From contig UCCS01000009.1 of the NCBI GenBank assembly GCA_900470965.1, forward strand, positions 1 to 64,000: 64,000 bases of DNA. Direction: 5' to 3'. Within the stretch, counting starts at the first letter, position 1. The number at the start of each line of letters is the position of its first letter. The translations under genes and the position numbers were made by a program. The notes below the pieces were generated by a model. It was not told where the DNA came from, did not search any database, and was given only the letters and a program-made list of their open reading frames with translations. Positions 18,418 through 28,036 of the stretch are shown here, piece by piece. Source of the DNA: Hyphomicrobiales bacterium (GTDB taxonomy: Bacteria > Pseudomonadota > Alphaproteobacteria > Rhizobiales > Rhizobiaceae).

Positions 18418-20487
18418 TTACTCAGCGGCAAGCGGGAGGAGTTGCGGCGCAGCCTCGGCCGCGTGCCAGCTTGCTGGCGGGGCTGCGTCAGGGAAAAGGG
18501 CGCGCCTGAGGCCGACAAGGGCGTCGATGCTGTCGGCGCCGCGCCTGTTGTCTTCGAGCGCGATGATTTTGAGGCTGTCGTCGATCGACTGACGCAGGCC
18601 CTCTTGCGGAGCGAGCGCCCGACCGGCCGCAATACGGTCATGATAGAAATCGGCGATGCCGGAGAGAACCGCGCCAAGCGATGCGGCGCTCGCCCCACGC
18701 AGTCTCTTGCGTTCACCCTGCAGCATCAGCACGTTGAAGCCGATGCGCACTTCGGCAAAGCCATCCACCTTCTTCAATTCCCGGTCCTCGACGACGGCAA
18801 GGCGCGGTACGAGCTGGCCGAGGCGATCGAGAATGCGGCCGGAAAGCCGCTCGTGATCGGCACGGCGTTCGCCTGCCGCCGTCTCGGCAAGATCGGTCCA
18901 GCCGGCGCGCACCAGCCGCCAGGCGGCGAGTTCGGCGCCGAAAGGGCGGGCGATCAGCGTCCATACCAACGCAAAGCCGATGCCGGCGAGCGCGGCGATC
19001 GCTTCATTGGTGAAGGTGGTGAAATCGGACGTGTAACGATCCTGCAGCGCGATGAAGGAGGCGCTGTTTACTGTCAGCAGCATGGCCAACATGTTGAACT
19101 GCGGCTTGGGGATCATCAGCCCCAAAAGCAGGAAGGGCGGAGCGAAGACAAGAACCAGGAGCTCGTAGCTGTTGACCATCGGCAGGATGCCGAAAATATA
19201 GACGAAGGAGATGATGAGGCTGATGCCGCACCAGATGAACATCGAGGTGATGAAGGGTGCAGGCCGATCAAGCGCCGCGAAGAAGGAGCAGGCAACGGCT
19301 GCCATGGTGACGAAACCGGCGCCATTCTGCCAGCCGCTATAGATCCAGAACAGGCAGGCGACGAGAATGCCCGCAACGACCGCGCCGGCCTGGAAGGCAA
19401 GCAGCGCATAATCGAAATGCCTGATACGGCCGACCATCTGGCGATGGCGAAAGGCCGGCCGCCAGGGGCCGGAATGTCTGCCGCTGACGATTTCGTCGCG
19501 CAGCGTCAGGCAATCCTGCCAGAGATCGACGATCTCCTTCAGCCGCGCCAGCGCACTGGAAAGCAGCAGGTCGCCCCAGCGCCGATCCGGGTCGGCCTCG
19601 CGGAGACTATCGATCCGCTGCGCCAGCTTTTCAGCCGTGTCGTCAGCTTGAGATTTTGCGCCGAGGCTCAGCCAGTCGGCGACCTCGTTCAGCAGGCAGA
19701 TCAAATCTTTTGGCAGCACCTCGCGCTCGGTCTTCAGTGCATGAAGGCGATCGGCGAGCGAGGAGAAGAGCGGCAACAGCATCAGGAGACGGCCGCGCAA
19801 TTCGCGCGAATGGCGCACAATATCACGGCTGCCCGCGTCGTAACCAAGCTGGCTGATGATGAGGTCGAGGCCGGTGACGTCGGCGGCAAGCTTCTGCCGT
19901 TTCAAGGGCGTTGCCGGCGTCGCACCCTCGCCGCGCAGAATATCATTTGCCCAGCTGCCGGCATCGTCGAGCCAAGTGGAAATGCGCTGGCCGAGCACGC
20001 TGCGCACACTGGTCGGGAAGACGACGGCACTGACGAGGCTGGCGCAGACGATGCCGATAATGATCTCTTCCGAGCGGGCAAGGGCCGTGTCGAAGATGGT
20101 GTCAGGCGAACCGACGGACGGCAGCGCGATAAGCGGCAGGGAATAGCCGGCCAGCATGAAGACGTAGCTGCGTGAAGAACGGTCCAGCATCGAGATAAAC
20201 AGGAGCGTGCCAGTCCAGAGCGCAATGACGATGCTCAAAAGCTCCGGCGCATTGACGAAGAGCGGCACGAAGAAAACGGCCGCACTTGCACCGAGAAGGG
20301 TGCCGAGCGCGCGATAGAGGCCCTTCGAACTTGTCGCACCCGCGAGCGGATTGGCGACGACATAGACGGCCGCCATTGCCCAGTAAGGCCGCGGCAGGTC
20401 CAGGGACAAGGCAATGAAAAGGGCAAGCATGGATGCGAGGAAGGCCTTGGCCGAGAAGAGCCAGTCCCGCCAGGAGGGAAGGGTCAC
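18418..20487 (-). CDS. FUSC family aromatic-acid efflux transporter (AaeB-like)
   Basis: This 689-residue protein has two blocks of membrane helices (roughly residues 10-170 and 350-510) separated by and followed by cytoplasmic domains, the arrangement of FUSC/AaeB proteins. The N-terminal motif LPRPYWAMAAVYVVANPLAG is diagnostic of the family. Its start overlaps the stop of the MarR gene by four bases. With the DUF1656 protein and HlyD adaptor it would form a pump that exports aromatic or other toxic organic acids. Confidence 0.88.
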   Translation of the reverse strand: MTLPSWRDWLFSAKAFLASMLALFIALSLDLPRPYWAMAAVYVVANPLAGATSSKGLYRALGTLLGASAAVFFVPLFVNAPELLSIVIALWTGTLLFISMLDRSSRSYVFMLAGYSLPLIALPSVGSPDTIFDTALARSEEIIIGIVCASLVSAVVFPTSVRSVLGQRISTWLDDAGSWANDILRGEGATPATPLKRQKLAADVTGLDLIISQLGYDAGSRDIVRHSRELRGRLLMLLPLFSSLADRLHALKTEREVLPKDLICLLNEVADWLSLGAKSQADDTAEKLAQRIDSLREADPDRRWGDLLLSSALARLKEIVDLWQDCLTLRDEIVSGRHSGPWRPAFRHRQMVGRIRHFDYALLAFQAGAVVAGILVACLFWIYSGWQNGAGFVTMAAVACSFFAALDRPAPFITSMFIWCGISLIISFVYIFGILPMVNSYELLVLVFAPPFLLLGLMIPKPQFNMLAMLLTVNSASFIALQDRYTSDFTTFTNEAIAALAGIGFALVWTLIARPFGAELAAWRLVRAGWTDLAETAAGERRADHERLSGRILDRLGQLVPRLAVVEDRELKKVDGFAEVRIGFNVLMLQGERKRLRGASAASLGAVLSGIADFYHDRIAAGRALAPQEGLRQSIDDSLKIIALEDNRRGADSIDALVGLRRALFPDAAPPASWHAAEAAPQLLPLAAE

Positions 20488-20960
20488 GATGTTTCCTCAA
20501 ATTGCTGTGCGATCGCCGCAACCTGCGACGGGCTGATCTCTTCGAAGGCCTGCAGAACGCGGACCGCCGCTTCGAGATCGGCTTCACTGACATTCGCGAG
20601 GATCCTGCCGCGCAGGTCATCGAGAACGGCCTCCATCCGGGTTGCGAGGCTCTGGCCCTCCTCCGTCAGCCAGAGACCCTTTGCCCGCCTGTCGATCGGA
20701 TCATCCTTGCGCACCACGAGATCGAGCGCTTCCAGCTGGTCGAGTAACCTGACCAGAGAAGGCCCTTCGATGCCGACGTGATTGGCCAGCACGATCTGGC
20801 GCACGCCACCACCCAAACGGCCAATCCACAGCAATGGTGCTGCGCAGGCTTCCGAGATGCCGTGGGAGGTCAGCGCAAGATCCACCGCCCGGCGCCAGTT
20901 GCGGCCGGTCGACAAAAGGTTCGCGGTGAAGACGCGCTGAAGGGACGTAAATGAATGCAT
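20484..20960 (-). CDS. MarR family transcriptional regulator
   Basis: This 158-residue winged-helix protein has the MarR DNA-binding core: GIEGPSLVRLLDQLEALDLV followed by the wing KDDPIDRRAKGLWLTEEG, then a C-terminal dimerisation helix. It is the first gene of the efflux operon and overlaps the pump gene. MarR proteins in this position usually repress their own operon until an aromatic ligand binds. The AT-rich stretch just upstream (about 20970-21015) is where operator and promoter would be, but I see no clean palindrome. Confidence 0.88.
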   Translation of the reverse strand: MHSFTSLQRVFTANLLSTGRNWRRAVDLALTSHGISEACAAPLLWIGRLGGGVRQIVLANHVGIEGPSLVRLLDQLEALDLVVRKDDPIDRRAKGLWLTEEGQSLATRMEAVLDDLRGRILANVSEADLEAAVRVLQAFEEISPSQVAAIAQQFEETS

Positions 20961-21080
20961 GCCATTCTAGTAGCATTAAAATAGTTAGGATTCAAACAAT
21001 ATTCTAAAAAGAACGGAAAATTGCTCCCGACGGATGTCCGAAGACAACTGGCGTGAGGATGGACATGGGCCGGATTTTCC

Positions 21081-22001
21081 TTACCTGGAGGAAGATTGCA
21101 GGGCAGCGACGCTCGCCCGCAGCCGGGGTACGGCGAAATCCAGAAAGTGGCGCATCTTGAGCGGCATCTTGCCACGGGCGAGATGGACCAGGTGGATGGG
21201 AGCAGGCTCCGGTTCGAAATCCTCGAGCACGAGTTTCAGCGCGCCGGCCGCGACCGCCCCTGCGACCTGATAATAAAGCAGCCTGGTGATGCCGGCGCCG
21301 CGAATGGCGGCCTCGGCCGCCGCCTCGGTCGTGGTGACGGAAAGCCGTGGGCTGATCGGCACCTCAATGGCCTTTGCTGCTCCGACCTTCTGGAACTGCC
21401 AGCCGACAGATGGCGTCAGGATCTCGACGCTGATGCAGGGCAGGCCCAGAAGATCGGCTGGCTCCTTCGGCACACCGCGGCCGGCAAAGAAGGCCGGACT
21501 GCCGCAGACGACCCTGCGAACCGTACCGACGCGCGTGGCGACCATGGCGCTGTCGGGCAAATTGCCGATGCGCACGGCCATATCGACATGCTCGTCGACG
21601 AGATCGATATTGCGGTCCGCCAGCATCAGCCGCACGTTGATCGCCGGAAAGGTGGCCAAAAAGTCCGTCACGACAGGCAGCACGTGAAGGCGGCCGAACT
21701 GCACCGGAGCTGTGATCACCAACTCGCCCTTCGGCATGGCGAATTCGCCGGATGCCTGACGTTCGGCCTCCTCCACCTGCTCGAGGATTCGTCTGGCGGC
21801 ATCGACATAGGTCGTGCCTGCATCGGTCAAGGCGATCTTGCGCGTGGTGCGGGTCAAGAGCTTGGTTCCGAGCAGCGTCTCCAGATCGGTGATCTTGCGG
21901 CTCAGAGTCGGCAGGGGAATTTTCAGCGAACGGCTGGCCGCCGACAGATTTCCCCTGTCCACCACCTCCAGCAACATCGACATGGCTTCGAACCGGTCCA
22001 A
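21081..22001 (-). CDS. LysR family transcriptional regulator
   Basis: This 306-residue protein has an N-terminal helix-turn-helix (MDRFEAMSMLLEVVDRGNLS, then AASRSLKIPLPTLSRKITDLE) and a periplasmic-binding-like effector domain. The sequence resembles the subgroup that controls neighbouring oxidoreductase genes. It is divergent from the AhpD-like gene at 22123, with about 120 bp between, and should regulate it and possibly itself. Confidence 0.9.
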   Translation of the reverse strand: MDRFEAMSMLLEVVDRGNLSAASRSLKIPLPTLSRKITDLETLLGTKLLTRTTRKIALTDAGTTYVDAARRILEQVEEAERQASGEFAMPKGELVITAPVQFGRLHVLPVVTDFLATFPAINVRLMLADRNIDLVDEHVDMAVRIGNLPDSAMVATRVGTVRRVVCGSPAFFAGRGVPKEPADLLGLPCISVEILTPSVGWQFQKVGAAKAIEVPISPRLSVTTTEAAAEAAIRGAGITRLLYYQVAGAVAAGALKLVLEDFEPEPAPIHLVHLARGKMPLKMRHFLDFAVPRLRASVAALQSSSR

Positions 22002-22012
22002 ATCATTCTTCC

Positions 22013-22027
22013 ATTTTCCGGTAAAAT
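22013..22027. promoter_or_regulatory. Candidate LysR box between divergent genes
   Basis: ATTTTCCGGTAAAAT is an inverted repeat (ATTTT with AAAAT) just upstream of the LysR start. It fits the short AT-rich interrupted dyads used by LysR proteins. The assignment rests only on symmetry and position. Confidence 0.4.
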
Positions 22028-22122
22028 TACTTTCATTTTAAGCATATTCTCTTGGTGAATGGAAATCGACACATTTGCATCCACAAGCCAATCACGGTTT
22101 GCCAGCAGCGAAGGAGATCTCC

Positions 22123-22668
22123 ATGTCCCGCATTTTCATTCCCGCCAAGGACGATGTTCCAGAAGCAACAAAGCCAACGCTCGACGCCATCCAGAAGGCG
22201 CTGGGCTCCGTTCCGAATATCTTCCGCCTCGTCGCCAACAGCCCGGCCGCGCTGACCGCCTTCACCAGCTTCCAGAACGCCCTTTCCAGGACACTCGATG
22301 TCAAGACACGTGAGCGGATCGCTCTGGCCGTCGCAGAGGTGAACGGCTGCGACTACTGCCTGTCGGCCCATACCTATCTCGGCCTCAACCTCGCAAAGAT
22401 CAGCCCGGAAGAAATTGCGCTGAACCGCAAGGGCGCATCAGCCGATGCCAAGGCGAATGCCGCCGTCGGCTTTGCGGCAAAGATTGCCGAAGCGCGCGGT
22501 CATGTCTCCGATGCCGATATCGCGAGCGTCCGCGCTGCCGGCTTTTCTGATGCGCAGATCGTCGAGATCGTCGCTCTGGTCGCCGAAAACACTTTCACCA
22601 ATTATCTGAACGAAGTCGCCAAGACCGATATCGACTTCCCGGTCGTGTCCGCAGCCAATGCCGCCTAA
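22123..22668 (+). CDS. Carboxymuconolactone decarboxylase/AhpD-like peroxidase family protein
   Basis: This 181-residue all-helical protein has the AhpD-type active-site motif GCDYCLSAH (CxxC plus histidine) and a preceding ERIALAVAEVN. Such proteins reduce peroxides or act as alkylhydroperoxidase partners. The ATG at 22123 has AAGGAG upstream; the longer frame is not needed. It is divergent from the LysR gene and followed after 54 bp by a flavin-nucleotide-binding protein. The pair looks like an oxidative-stress response unit. Confidence 0.87.
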   Translation: MSRIFIPAKDDVPEATKPTLDAIQKALGSVPNIFRLVANSPAALTAFTSFQNALSRTLDVKTRERIALAVAEVNGCDYCLSAHTYLGLNLAKISPEEIALNRKGASADAKANAAVGFAAKIAEARGHVSDADIASVRAAGFSDAQIVEIVALVAENTFTNYLNEVAKTDIDFPVVSAANAA

Positions 22669-22722
22669 CGGATGACGAGCGGGTTAAAGCCCCGCTCCCA
22701 CCCAACCTTGAGGAGATGGATC

Positions 22723-23355
22723 ATGTCCTACGGATTTCTCGACATAGCCTCGACGCCCAGCGTGCGCGCCGCCCAGGCCGAAATGGGTGTTCAGGATTTC
22801 TGGACCAACCTGCCGACCGACCGCAGCTTCGACCGCTTCACGGAAAACGAGAGCGCCTTCATTGCGTCGCGCGACAGTTTCTACATGGCCTCCGTTTCCG
22901 AAACGGGCTGGCCCTACGTCCAGCATCGAGGTGGTCCGCAGGGCTTTCTCAAGGTGGTCGATGATCGCACGCTTGCCTTTGCAGATTACCGCGGCAACCG
23001 GCAGTATATAAGCGTCGGCAATCTCGCGGCCAATGAGCGGGTCTGCCTCTTTCTCATGGATTATCCCCGCCGCGCGCGGCTAAAGATCTATGCGCATGCC
23101 GAAAAGCTGGCGCTCGATGCGGAGCCTGCACTGACGGAGCTTGTCGCCACGCCGTCCTATCGGGCAAAGCCGGAACGCCTCTTCCGCCTGCGCCTCGAAG
23201 CTTTCGACTGGAACTGCCCGCAGCATATCACACCGCGCTATACCGAGGCGGAGATCGGCGTCGCCGTCCAGCCGCTTCGTCAGCGTCTCGCAGAACTGGA
23301 GGCCGAGAATGACGCCTTAAGGGCGCAGATCGCGCGAGCTGGAGGTGCAGAGTAG
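22723..23355 (+). CDS. Pyridoxamine 5'-phosphate oxidase-like FMN-binding protein
   Basis: This 210-residue protein has a split-barrel PNPOx-like domain: SRDSFYMASVSETGWPYVQH, GNRQYISVGNL and RRARLKIYAHA. A short C-terminal coiled coil (LAELEAENDALRAQIA) follows. These proteins bind FMN and often reduce quinones or peroxides rather than make pyridoxal phosphate. The start at 22723 follows GAGGAG. It lies downstream of the AhpD-like gene in the same direction and is probably co-regulated by the LysR protein. Confidence 0.82.
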   Translation: MSYGFLDIASTPSVRAAQAEMGVQDFWTNLPTDRSFDRFTENESAFIASRDSFYMASVSETGWPYVQHRGGPQGFLKVVDDRTLAFADYRGNRQYISVGNLAANERVCLFLMDYPRRARLKIYAHAEKLALDAEPALTELVATPSYRAKPERLFRLRLEAFDWNCPQHITPRYTEAEIGVAVQPLRQRLAELEAENDALRAQIARAGGAE

Positions 23356-23362
23356 CGCCTGG

Positions 23363-24103
23363 CTAATGAGCCGAAACCATGCCCCGATCAGTGAGCGTCA
23401 TACCGGCGAGATCAATGCCCATACCACGAGCGCCCTGGGCTGCTGCCCGGCCGACGGCCTGGAGCTGGTCGGGATCGCTTTGAGACTGCTCGACGGCGCT
23501 TTCGACCAGCGCCGCCTGCAGCAGCAGGGCTTCAGCCATCTCCTGCTTCGACGCGTCGTCTGCGGTGGTGACCATAGCGGCCGATGCCATGGCATTCATG
23601 ACCTGCCGGCGCACGGCGGCCGTCGAAGCCGGGCTCGGGTCATCGGTCGTGCCGCGCGTCGCCTGCCAGCTGCTGATCAGCCAGACGGTATAGGCATCGA
23701 CGACATTGTCGATCCTCAGGCCGTAGCGGGCAAGTGGTGGGCGCATCGCCTCGATGATATCCTGCGAGGCAAAGAGTTTGGCGAGCGTGTCAGCACCTTT
23801 CGGATCGACGGCTTTGGTCTTCGATACGAAATTCTCGAGATTGGCGGAACGGCGCGACTTCGACGGTGTATAGCGAAAGTCTGCGACGCTGACCGGTTTG
23901 GTGGCGGCAGGCGCTTGCTTTCCCGAGTTCGATCGCGGCACCGGGCGCTGCATCTGCCGACGCAGCGTCTCGGCGATCGGCCCCATATTCAAGGTGGCCT
24001 CGAAGGCACCGGGGCTCAGCGGCCCGGCAAAATCTGCCTGGGCGCCTGCGCTGACCGGCAGGCAGAGAACGAACCCAACGACGACAATCCGAGCATATCT
24101 CAT
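23363..24103 (-). CDS. Exported hypothetical protein
   Basis: This 246-residue protein starts with a signal peptide (MRYARIVVVGFVLCLPVSAG). The start at 24103 is chosen for this signal; the open frame further upstream reads through non-coding sequence. The mature part has YTVWLISSWQATRG, which resembles a motif in the DUF6683 family of bacterial secreted proteins, though I am not certain. It converges on the PNPOx-like gene with seven bases between them. Function unknown. Confidence 0.6.
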   Translation of the reverse strand: MRYARIVVVGFVLCLPVSAGAQADFAGPLSPGAFEATLNMGPIAETLRRQMQRPVPRSNSGKQAPAATKPVSVADFRYTPSKSRRSANLENFVSKTKAVDPKGADTLAKLFASQDIIEAMRPPLARYGLRIDNVVDAYTVWLISSWQATRGTTDDPSPASTAAVRRQVMNAMASAAMVTTADDASKQEMAEALLLQAALVESAVEQSQSDPDQLQAVGRAAAQGARGMGIDLAGMTLTDRGMVSAH

Positions 24104-24348
24104 CAATGGACCCCAAGGCGCAGCCGCGGCGAATATATGCGGCGTGTTCGCGTCGGCAAGGTGAACAGATGGCTTGGGGGCCACTTCGCGTCCCCGCAGT
24201 TTCGCATCCTCGCAGAACCGTATTGCGAATGTGCGACATTGACCGGCATCGAACATCCCCCCGCCTGTAGCCTGAGCAGCAACTGGACTTTGCCCCAGCC
24301 TCCGGGGATAGTTCGAGCAATATCCGGATAGAAACGATGGAGGCTCCG

Positions 24349-24927
24349 GTGAAGGCTCATCTTGCGGCATGTCTTGGTCTCACTCTCCTGGCATCGCCGG
24401 CAATGGCCGAGGGCAGGGTCGCCGAGGTCTTCACGAAGACCTGTCTCGCGCAGTTTCCGGATTTCAAGAATATCGATATGGCGCCCTATCACCCCTCCAC
24501 GAACTCGACCACCACCGATAGGCTCAGCCCGGCGAACGTTCCGATGATGATGCCGACCAGCAAGACCTCCTGGGAGATCGGAACACCGGCGAAGAAATCA
24601 CCCGACGATTTTCTGCTGGAGGTGAGCGAAGGCACCGTCTTGGAAAAGCCCGCAAAGGGTTGCATGGTTCTCGGAATGGGTGGCGGCAGCTTTCAGGAAG
24701 AGACGTTGCTCGCGACATTCCAGACAAGCCAGTTCGTCGGCGAGATGACGTCGTCAATCACACCGGGCTTTCGCTACTGGATCGTTGATGGCAGCGGACG
24801 AAAAGCCTTTTTCGGCATCAGTCTTGCCAATGCTTTTGCGCCTGCGGGCGCCTCGATGTTCCTTGTAGTGATCGACCCGTCGGTGGCGCAGCAATTGGGC
24901 GAGCTGCCCAAGCAGCAGAAAAACTGA
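24349..24927 (+). CDS. Exported hypothetical protein
   Basis: I do not recognise this protein of about 192 residues. A signal peptide (KAHLAACLGLTLLASPAMAE) starts right after a GTG at 24349 preceded by GGAGG. An in-frame ATG at 24337 lacks a ribosome site and is less likely. The mature protein has two cysteines (KTCLAQF and KGCMVLG) about 80 residues apart. It is divergent from the exported protein ending at 24103. The 245 bp between them hold no recognisable element. Confidence 0.55.
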   Translation: MKAHLAACLGLTLLASPAMAEGRVAEVFTKTCLAQFPDFKNIDMAPYHPSTNSTTTDRLSPANVPMMMPTSKTSWEIGTPAKKSPDDFLLEVSEGTVLEKPAKGCMVLGMGGGSFQEETLLATFQTSQFVGEMTSSITPGFRYWIVDGSGRKAFFGISLANAFAPAGASMFLVVIDPSVAQQLGELPKQQKN

Positions 24928-25093
24928 GAACAGAGGCGCATTACACAACGCAAAACCGGTGACTGTTGCCGTCATTGGCACTCCAGAAATCCCGCCAGAC
25001 TTGTTACTCCCGGTCATTGGCCGCCGGGCCTAGGCTCCTTGGCGATCATCAGGGAACCCCTCCTGATGACATGGTCAATTATAGGAGCATGTC

Positions 25094-25837
25094 TTGAACA
25101 TCGAAAACAAAACGGTGCTGATCACCGGCGCCAATCGCGGCATCGGCCGAGCTCTCATGGACGAAGCGCTGCGGCGCGGTGCAAAGCACGTTTATGCGGG
25201 ATCGCGCGGCGAGCAACAGCATGACGACGAACGCGTCACCTTCGTAAAGCTCGATATTACCGATGAGTGGGATGTCCAGAAGGCGGCCGCTACTGTCGGA
25301 AACCTCGATATCCTCATCAACAATGCCGGCATCTTCATGCCCGACGATCTCGGCGATACAGACATCATCAATCGCCATCTGGCGGTCAATTTCTTCGGGC
25401 CGCTGAGGGTGACCCAGGCTTTGCTGCCGGCGCTGACGCGGTCGAAAGGAGCTATCATCAACAATCTCTCCCTATCGGCACTCGTGCCGGTCGCGTCCAC
25501 GCCGGCCTATTCGATCTCGAAAGCGGCGGCACATAATCTCATGCAAGCCTTCCGAGCGCTCTTGTCAGGCCGAGGTGTCGCGGTGCACAGCTGTTTCACG
25601 GGGCCGGTTGATACCGACATGACACGCGGCTTCGAGGTACCGAAGTCGCCGCCTACCCTGGTGGCAGCGGGAATACTCGACGGTTTCGAAAGAGGCGAGG
25701 AGGATATCTTCCCCGACCCCTATTCCGAACGCGTTGCCGATGGCTGGCGCACCGGCGTCATAAAGGCACTTGAGCAGGAATTTGCCGCTTACGTTCCGCC
25801 AGCGCCTGAAGTGGCTCAGGATTGCTGTCACCACTGA
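25094..25837 (+). CDS. Short-chain dehydrogenase/reductase
   Basis: This 247-residue SDR has the nucleotide motif TGANRGIGRAL, the structural NNAG in LINNAGIF, a catalytic serine in NNLSLSA and the YSISKAA motif. The start must be TTG at 25094, six bases after AGGAG; the ATG just before it opens only a very short frame. The C-terminal tail ends in CCHH. It is monocistronic, and nothing nearby identifies its substrate. Convergent to the GntR regulator at 25893. Confidence 0.82.
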   Translation: MNIENKTVLITGANRGIGRALMDEALRRGAKHVYAGSRGEQQHDDERVTFVKLDITDEWDVQKAAATVGNLDILINNAGIFMPDDLGDTDIINRHLAVNFFGPLRVTQALLPALTRSKGAIINNLSLSALVPVASTPAYSISKAAAHNLMQAFRALLSGRGVAVHSCFTGPVDTDMTRGFEVPKSPPTLVAAGILDGFERGEEDIFPDPYSERVADGWRTGVIKALEQEFAAYVPPAPEVAQDCCHH

Positions 25838-25892
25838 CATTCTGTTTGCGCGTGAATGGCGTTGCCGCGCCGTTCGCCGCAAGCGGCTGGCT

Positions 25893-26615
25893 CTACTTCA
25901 TATAAAGCGAACGCGAACGCTCCAGATGCTTGAGCACCGCCGCTTCGGCGCCATCGACGTCGTTGGCGGCAAGCTGCCCCAGGATCTCTTCATGTTCGGC
26001 GAGCGTATATTTTTCCTTGCCGGTCCAGATCAGCATTTCCGTATGATATTCCTTCAGCCATGCCAGCATGGCTTCGCTGACGGCCACATAGATCGGATTG
26101 CCGGAGATCTGGGCGATGCGGGTATGGAACCGCATGTCGGCGGAAATGAATTCTTCGGCGTGGCCGAGCGAGGCGCGCTGATGGTCGATGATCTCGCGGA
26201 GCGCTTCGACATCGGCCTGCTTGGCGCGCTGGGCGGCCTCCCGCGCCATGCCGCGCTCGAAGAAGATACGGGCACTCTTCAGGTGCTCCAGCGAATCCGC
26301 CGATTGCGACAGCATGATCTTCGCCGTCAGGTCGACCTGGCGAAAGATCGACTGGGCAGTCAGTTTCAAGACCTTCGCCCGCTCGCCGTGCGAGATGCTG
26401 ACGAGGCCCTTGTTGGCGAGAGATTGCATCGCCTCGCGGATGGCGGGGCGGCCGACGCCGAAGCGTTCCATCAGAACGCGCTCGGAGGGCATTTCGTCGC
26501 CCGGCTGCAACTCTCCTGATGTGATCAGCCGTTCCAGCCGGTCAAAAACTTCATCAGACAGTTTTCGACGGACAATTGGCTCGATGGCTGAGGTCATGGC
26601 GTCTCGCTGGCTCAA
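25893..26615 (-). CDS. FadR-type GntR regulator, probable regulator of the apiose genes
   Basis: An N-terminal GntR winged helix (PGDEMPSERVLMERFGVGRP, then AIREAMQSLANKGLV) is followed by a helical FCD effector domain with the usual metal-binding histidines (DMRFHTRIA and later AEHEEILGQL). The best start is TTG at 26615 with AAGGGGAG seven bases upstream; ATG 26597 is the next choice. It is divergent from oiaX. A 19-bp element between them recurs upstream of apnO and of the importer at 60.7 kb, which suggests that this protein controls all three. Confidence 0.85.
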   Translation of the reverse strand: MSQRDAMTSAIEPIVRRKLSDEVFDRLERLITSGELQPGDEMPSERVLMERFGVGRPAIREAMQSLANKGLVSISHGERAKVLKLTAQSIFRQVDLTAKIMLSQSADSLEHLKSARIFFERGMAREAAQRAKQADVEALREIIDHQRASLGHAEEFISADMRFHTRIAQISGNPIYVAVSEAMLAWLKEYHTEMLIWTGKEKYTLAEHEEILGQLAANDVDGAEAAVLKHLERSRSLYMK

Positions 26616-26703
26616 ATCTTCTCTCCCCTTAGCATTTTCACCGACCGACGACAAAGCGCGCCAAGCGAAATTCACACCTGTTGAAAATTTCCGTTGCAGA
26701 AAA

Positions 26704-26722
26704 TGGAATACTCATTATACCA
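26704..26722. promoter_or_regulatory. Putative GntR operator, copy 1 (oiaX promoter)
   Basis: TGGAATACTCATTATACCA is an imperfect palindrome: 14 of its 18 paired positions agree with its own reverse complement. It shares CTCATYATACCAG with elements at 29414 and 60634. It lies between the divergent GntR and oiaX genes. That the GntR protein binds it is inferred from position and symmetry. Confidence 0.6.
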
Positions 26723-26779
26723 GATTACAAGTTGACGCCATGGCTTCTTGACGTGGCGAGAGGAGCAACCGGCAATTTC

Positions 26780-28036
26780 ATGATGATAACCCTCACTTAC
26801 CGCATCGAGACGCCCGGCAGCGTCGAAGCGATGGCGAACAAGATCGCCTCTGATCAATCGACCGGCACCTTCGTTCCGGTTCCGGGCGAGACAGAGGAAT
26901 TGAAGTCGCGGGTCGCCGCCCGGGTGCTTGCCATCCGTTCGCTGGAAGATGCGGGCCATCCCTCCTGGCCGGAGGCGCCCGAAGGCGTACGGCTGCAGCG
27001 CGCCGATGTCGATATCGCATTCCCGCTCGATGCGATCGGCACGGATCTTTCCGCCCTGATGACGATCGCGATCGGCGGGACTTTTTCCATCAAGGGCATG
27101 ACCGGCCTGCGCGTCGTCGACATGAAGCTTCCGGAGGCCTTCAGACAAGCCCATCCCGGCCCGCAATTCGGCATTCCCGGCAGCAGGCGCCTGACCGGCG
27201 TCGAGGGCCGGCCGATCATCGGCACGATCGTCAAGCCGGCACTCGGTCTGCGCCCGCACGAGACGGCGGAGCTTGTCGGTGAACTGATCGAATCCGGCGT
27301 CGACTTCATCAAGGACGACGAGAAGCTGATGAGCCCCGCCTATTCGCCGCTGAAAGAGCGCGTGGCGGCGATCATGCCCCGCATTCTCGATCACGAGCAG
27401 AAGACCGGCAAGAAGGTCATGTATGCGTTCGGCATCTCGCATGCCGATCCCGACGAGATGATGCGCAACCACGATCTCGTGCTTGCGGCTGGCGGCAACT
27501 GCGCCGTCGTCAACATCAATTCGATCGGCTTTGGCGGCATGAGCTTCCTGCGCAAACGCTCCGGCCTTGTGCTGCATGCGCATCGCAACGGCTGGGACGT
27601 GCTGACGCGCCACCCCGGCATCGGCCTCGACTTCAAGGTCTATCAACAGCTCTGGCGGATGCTCGGCGTCGACCAGTTCCAGATCAACGGCATCCGTGTG
27701 AAATACTGGGAGCCGGACGAAAGCTTCGTTGCTTCCTTCAAGGCGATCAGCACGCCACTCTTTACCCCCTCCGACTGCCCGCTTCCCGTTGCCGGCTCCG
27801 GCCAGTGGGGCGGCCAGGCACCTGAAACCTATCAGCGCACCGGCCGCACCACCGATCTTCTCTATCTCTGCGGCGGCGGCATCGTCAGCCATCCGCAGGG
27901 ACCGGCAGCCGGCGTACGCGCCGTACAGCAGGCCTGGCAGGCGGCAGTCGCCGACATTCCGCTCGACGACTACGCCAAAGATCATCCCGAGCTCGCTGCA
28001 TCGATTGCCAAGTTCAGCGACGGCAAGGCGGCGTGA
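26780..28036 (+). CDS. oiaX: RuBisCO-like protein, 3-oxo-isoapionate-4-phosphate transcarboxylase/hydrolase
   Basis: This 418-residue RuBisCO-like protein keeps Lys152 in TIVKPALGL and the KDDE cluster (Lys178, Asp179, Asp180, Glu181) in DFIKDDEKLMS, which in RuBisCO carry the carbamate and metal. Other parts of the RuBisCO active site differ, so it is not a CO2-fixing enzyme. In characterised rhizobial pathways this RLP converts 3-oxo-isoapionate 4-phosphate to 3-phosphoglycerate and glycolate. The flanking kinase and apionate oxidoisomerase are exactly its known partners. The start at 26780 is the first ATG with an upstream GAGAGGAG; the longer frame reads through the operator region. Confidence 0.88.
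   Translation: MMITLTYRIETPGSVEAMANKIASDQSTGTFVPVPGETEELKSRVAARVLAIRSLEDAGHPSWPEAPEGVRLQRADVDIAFPLDAIGTDLSALMTIAIGGTFSIKGMTGLRVVDMKLPEAFRQAHPGPQFGIPGSRRLTGVEGRPIIGTIVKPALGLRPHETAELVGELIESGVDFIKDDEKLMSPAYSPLKERVAAIMPRILDHEQKTGKKVMYAFGISHADPDEMMRNHDLVLAAGGNCAVVNINSIGFGGMSFLRKRSGLVLHAHRNGWDVLTRHPGIGLDFKVYQQLWRMLGVDQFQINGIRVKYWEPDESFVASFKAISTPLFTPSDCPLPVAGSGQWGGQAPETYQRTGRTTDLLYLCGGGIVSHPQGPAAGVRAVQQAWQAAVADIPLDDYAKDHPELAASIAKFSDGKAA

Noticed and set aside
18442..20175. 577-codon open frame on the plus strand
   Set aside because: Antisense to the FUSC transporter; composition rich in Gly, Arg and Asp with no hydrophobic or catalytic pattern.
20961..21080. Possible MarR operator in the AT-rich stretch upstream of the MarR gene
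   Set aside because: No dyad of useful length or symmetry was found by eye; only a promoter-like composition.
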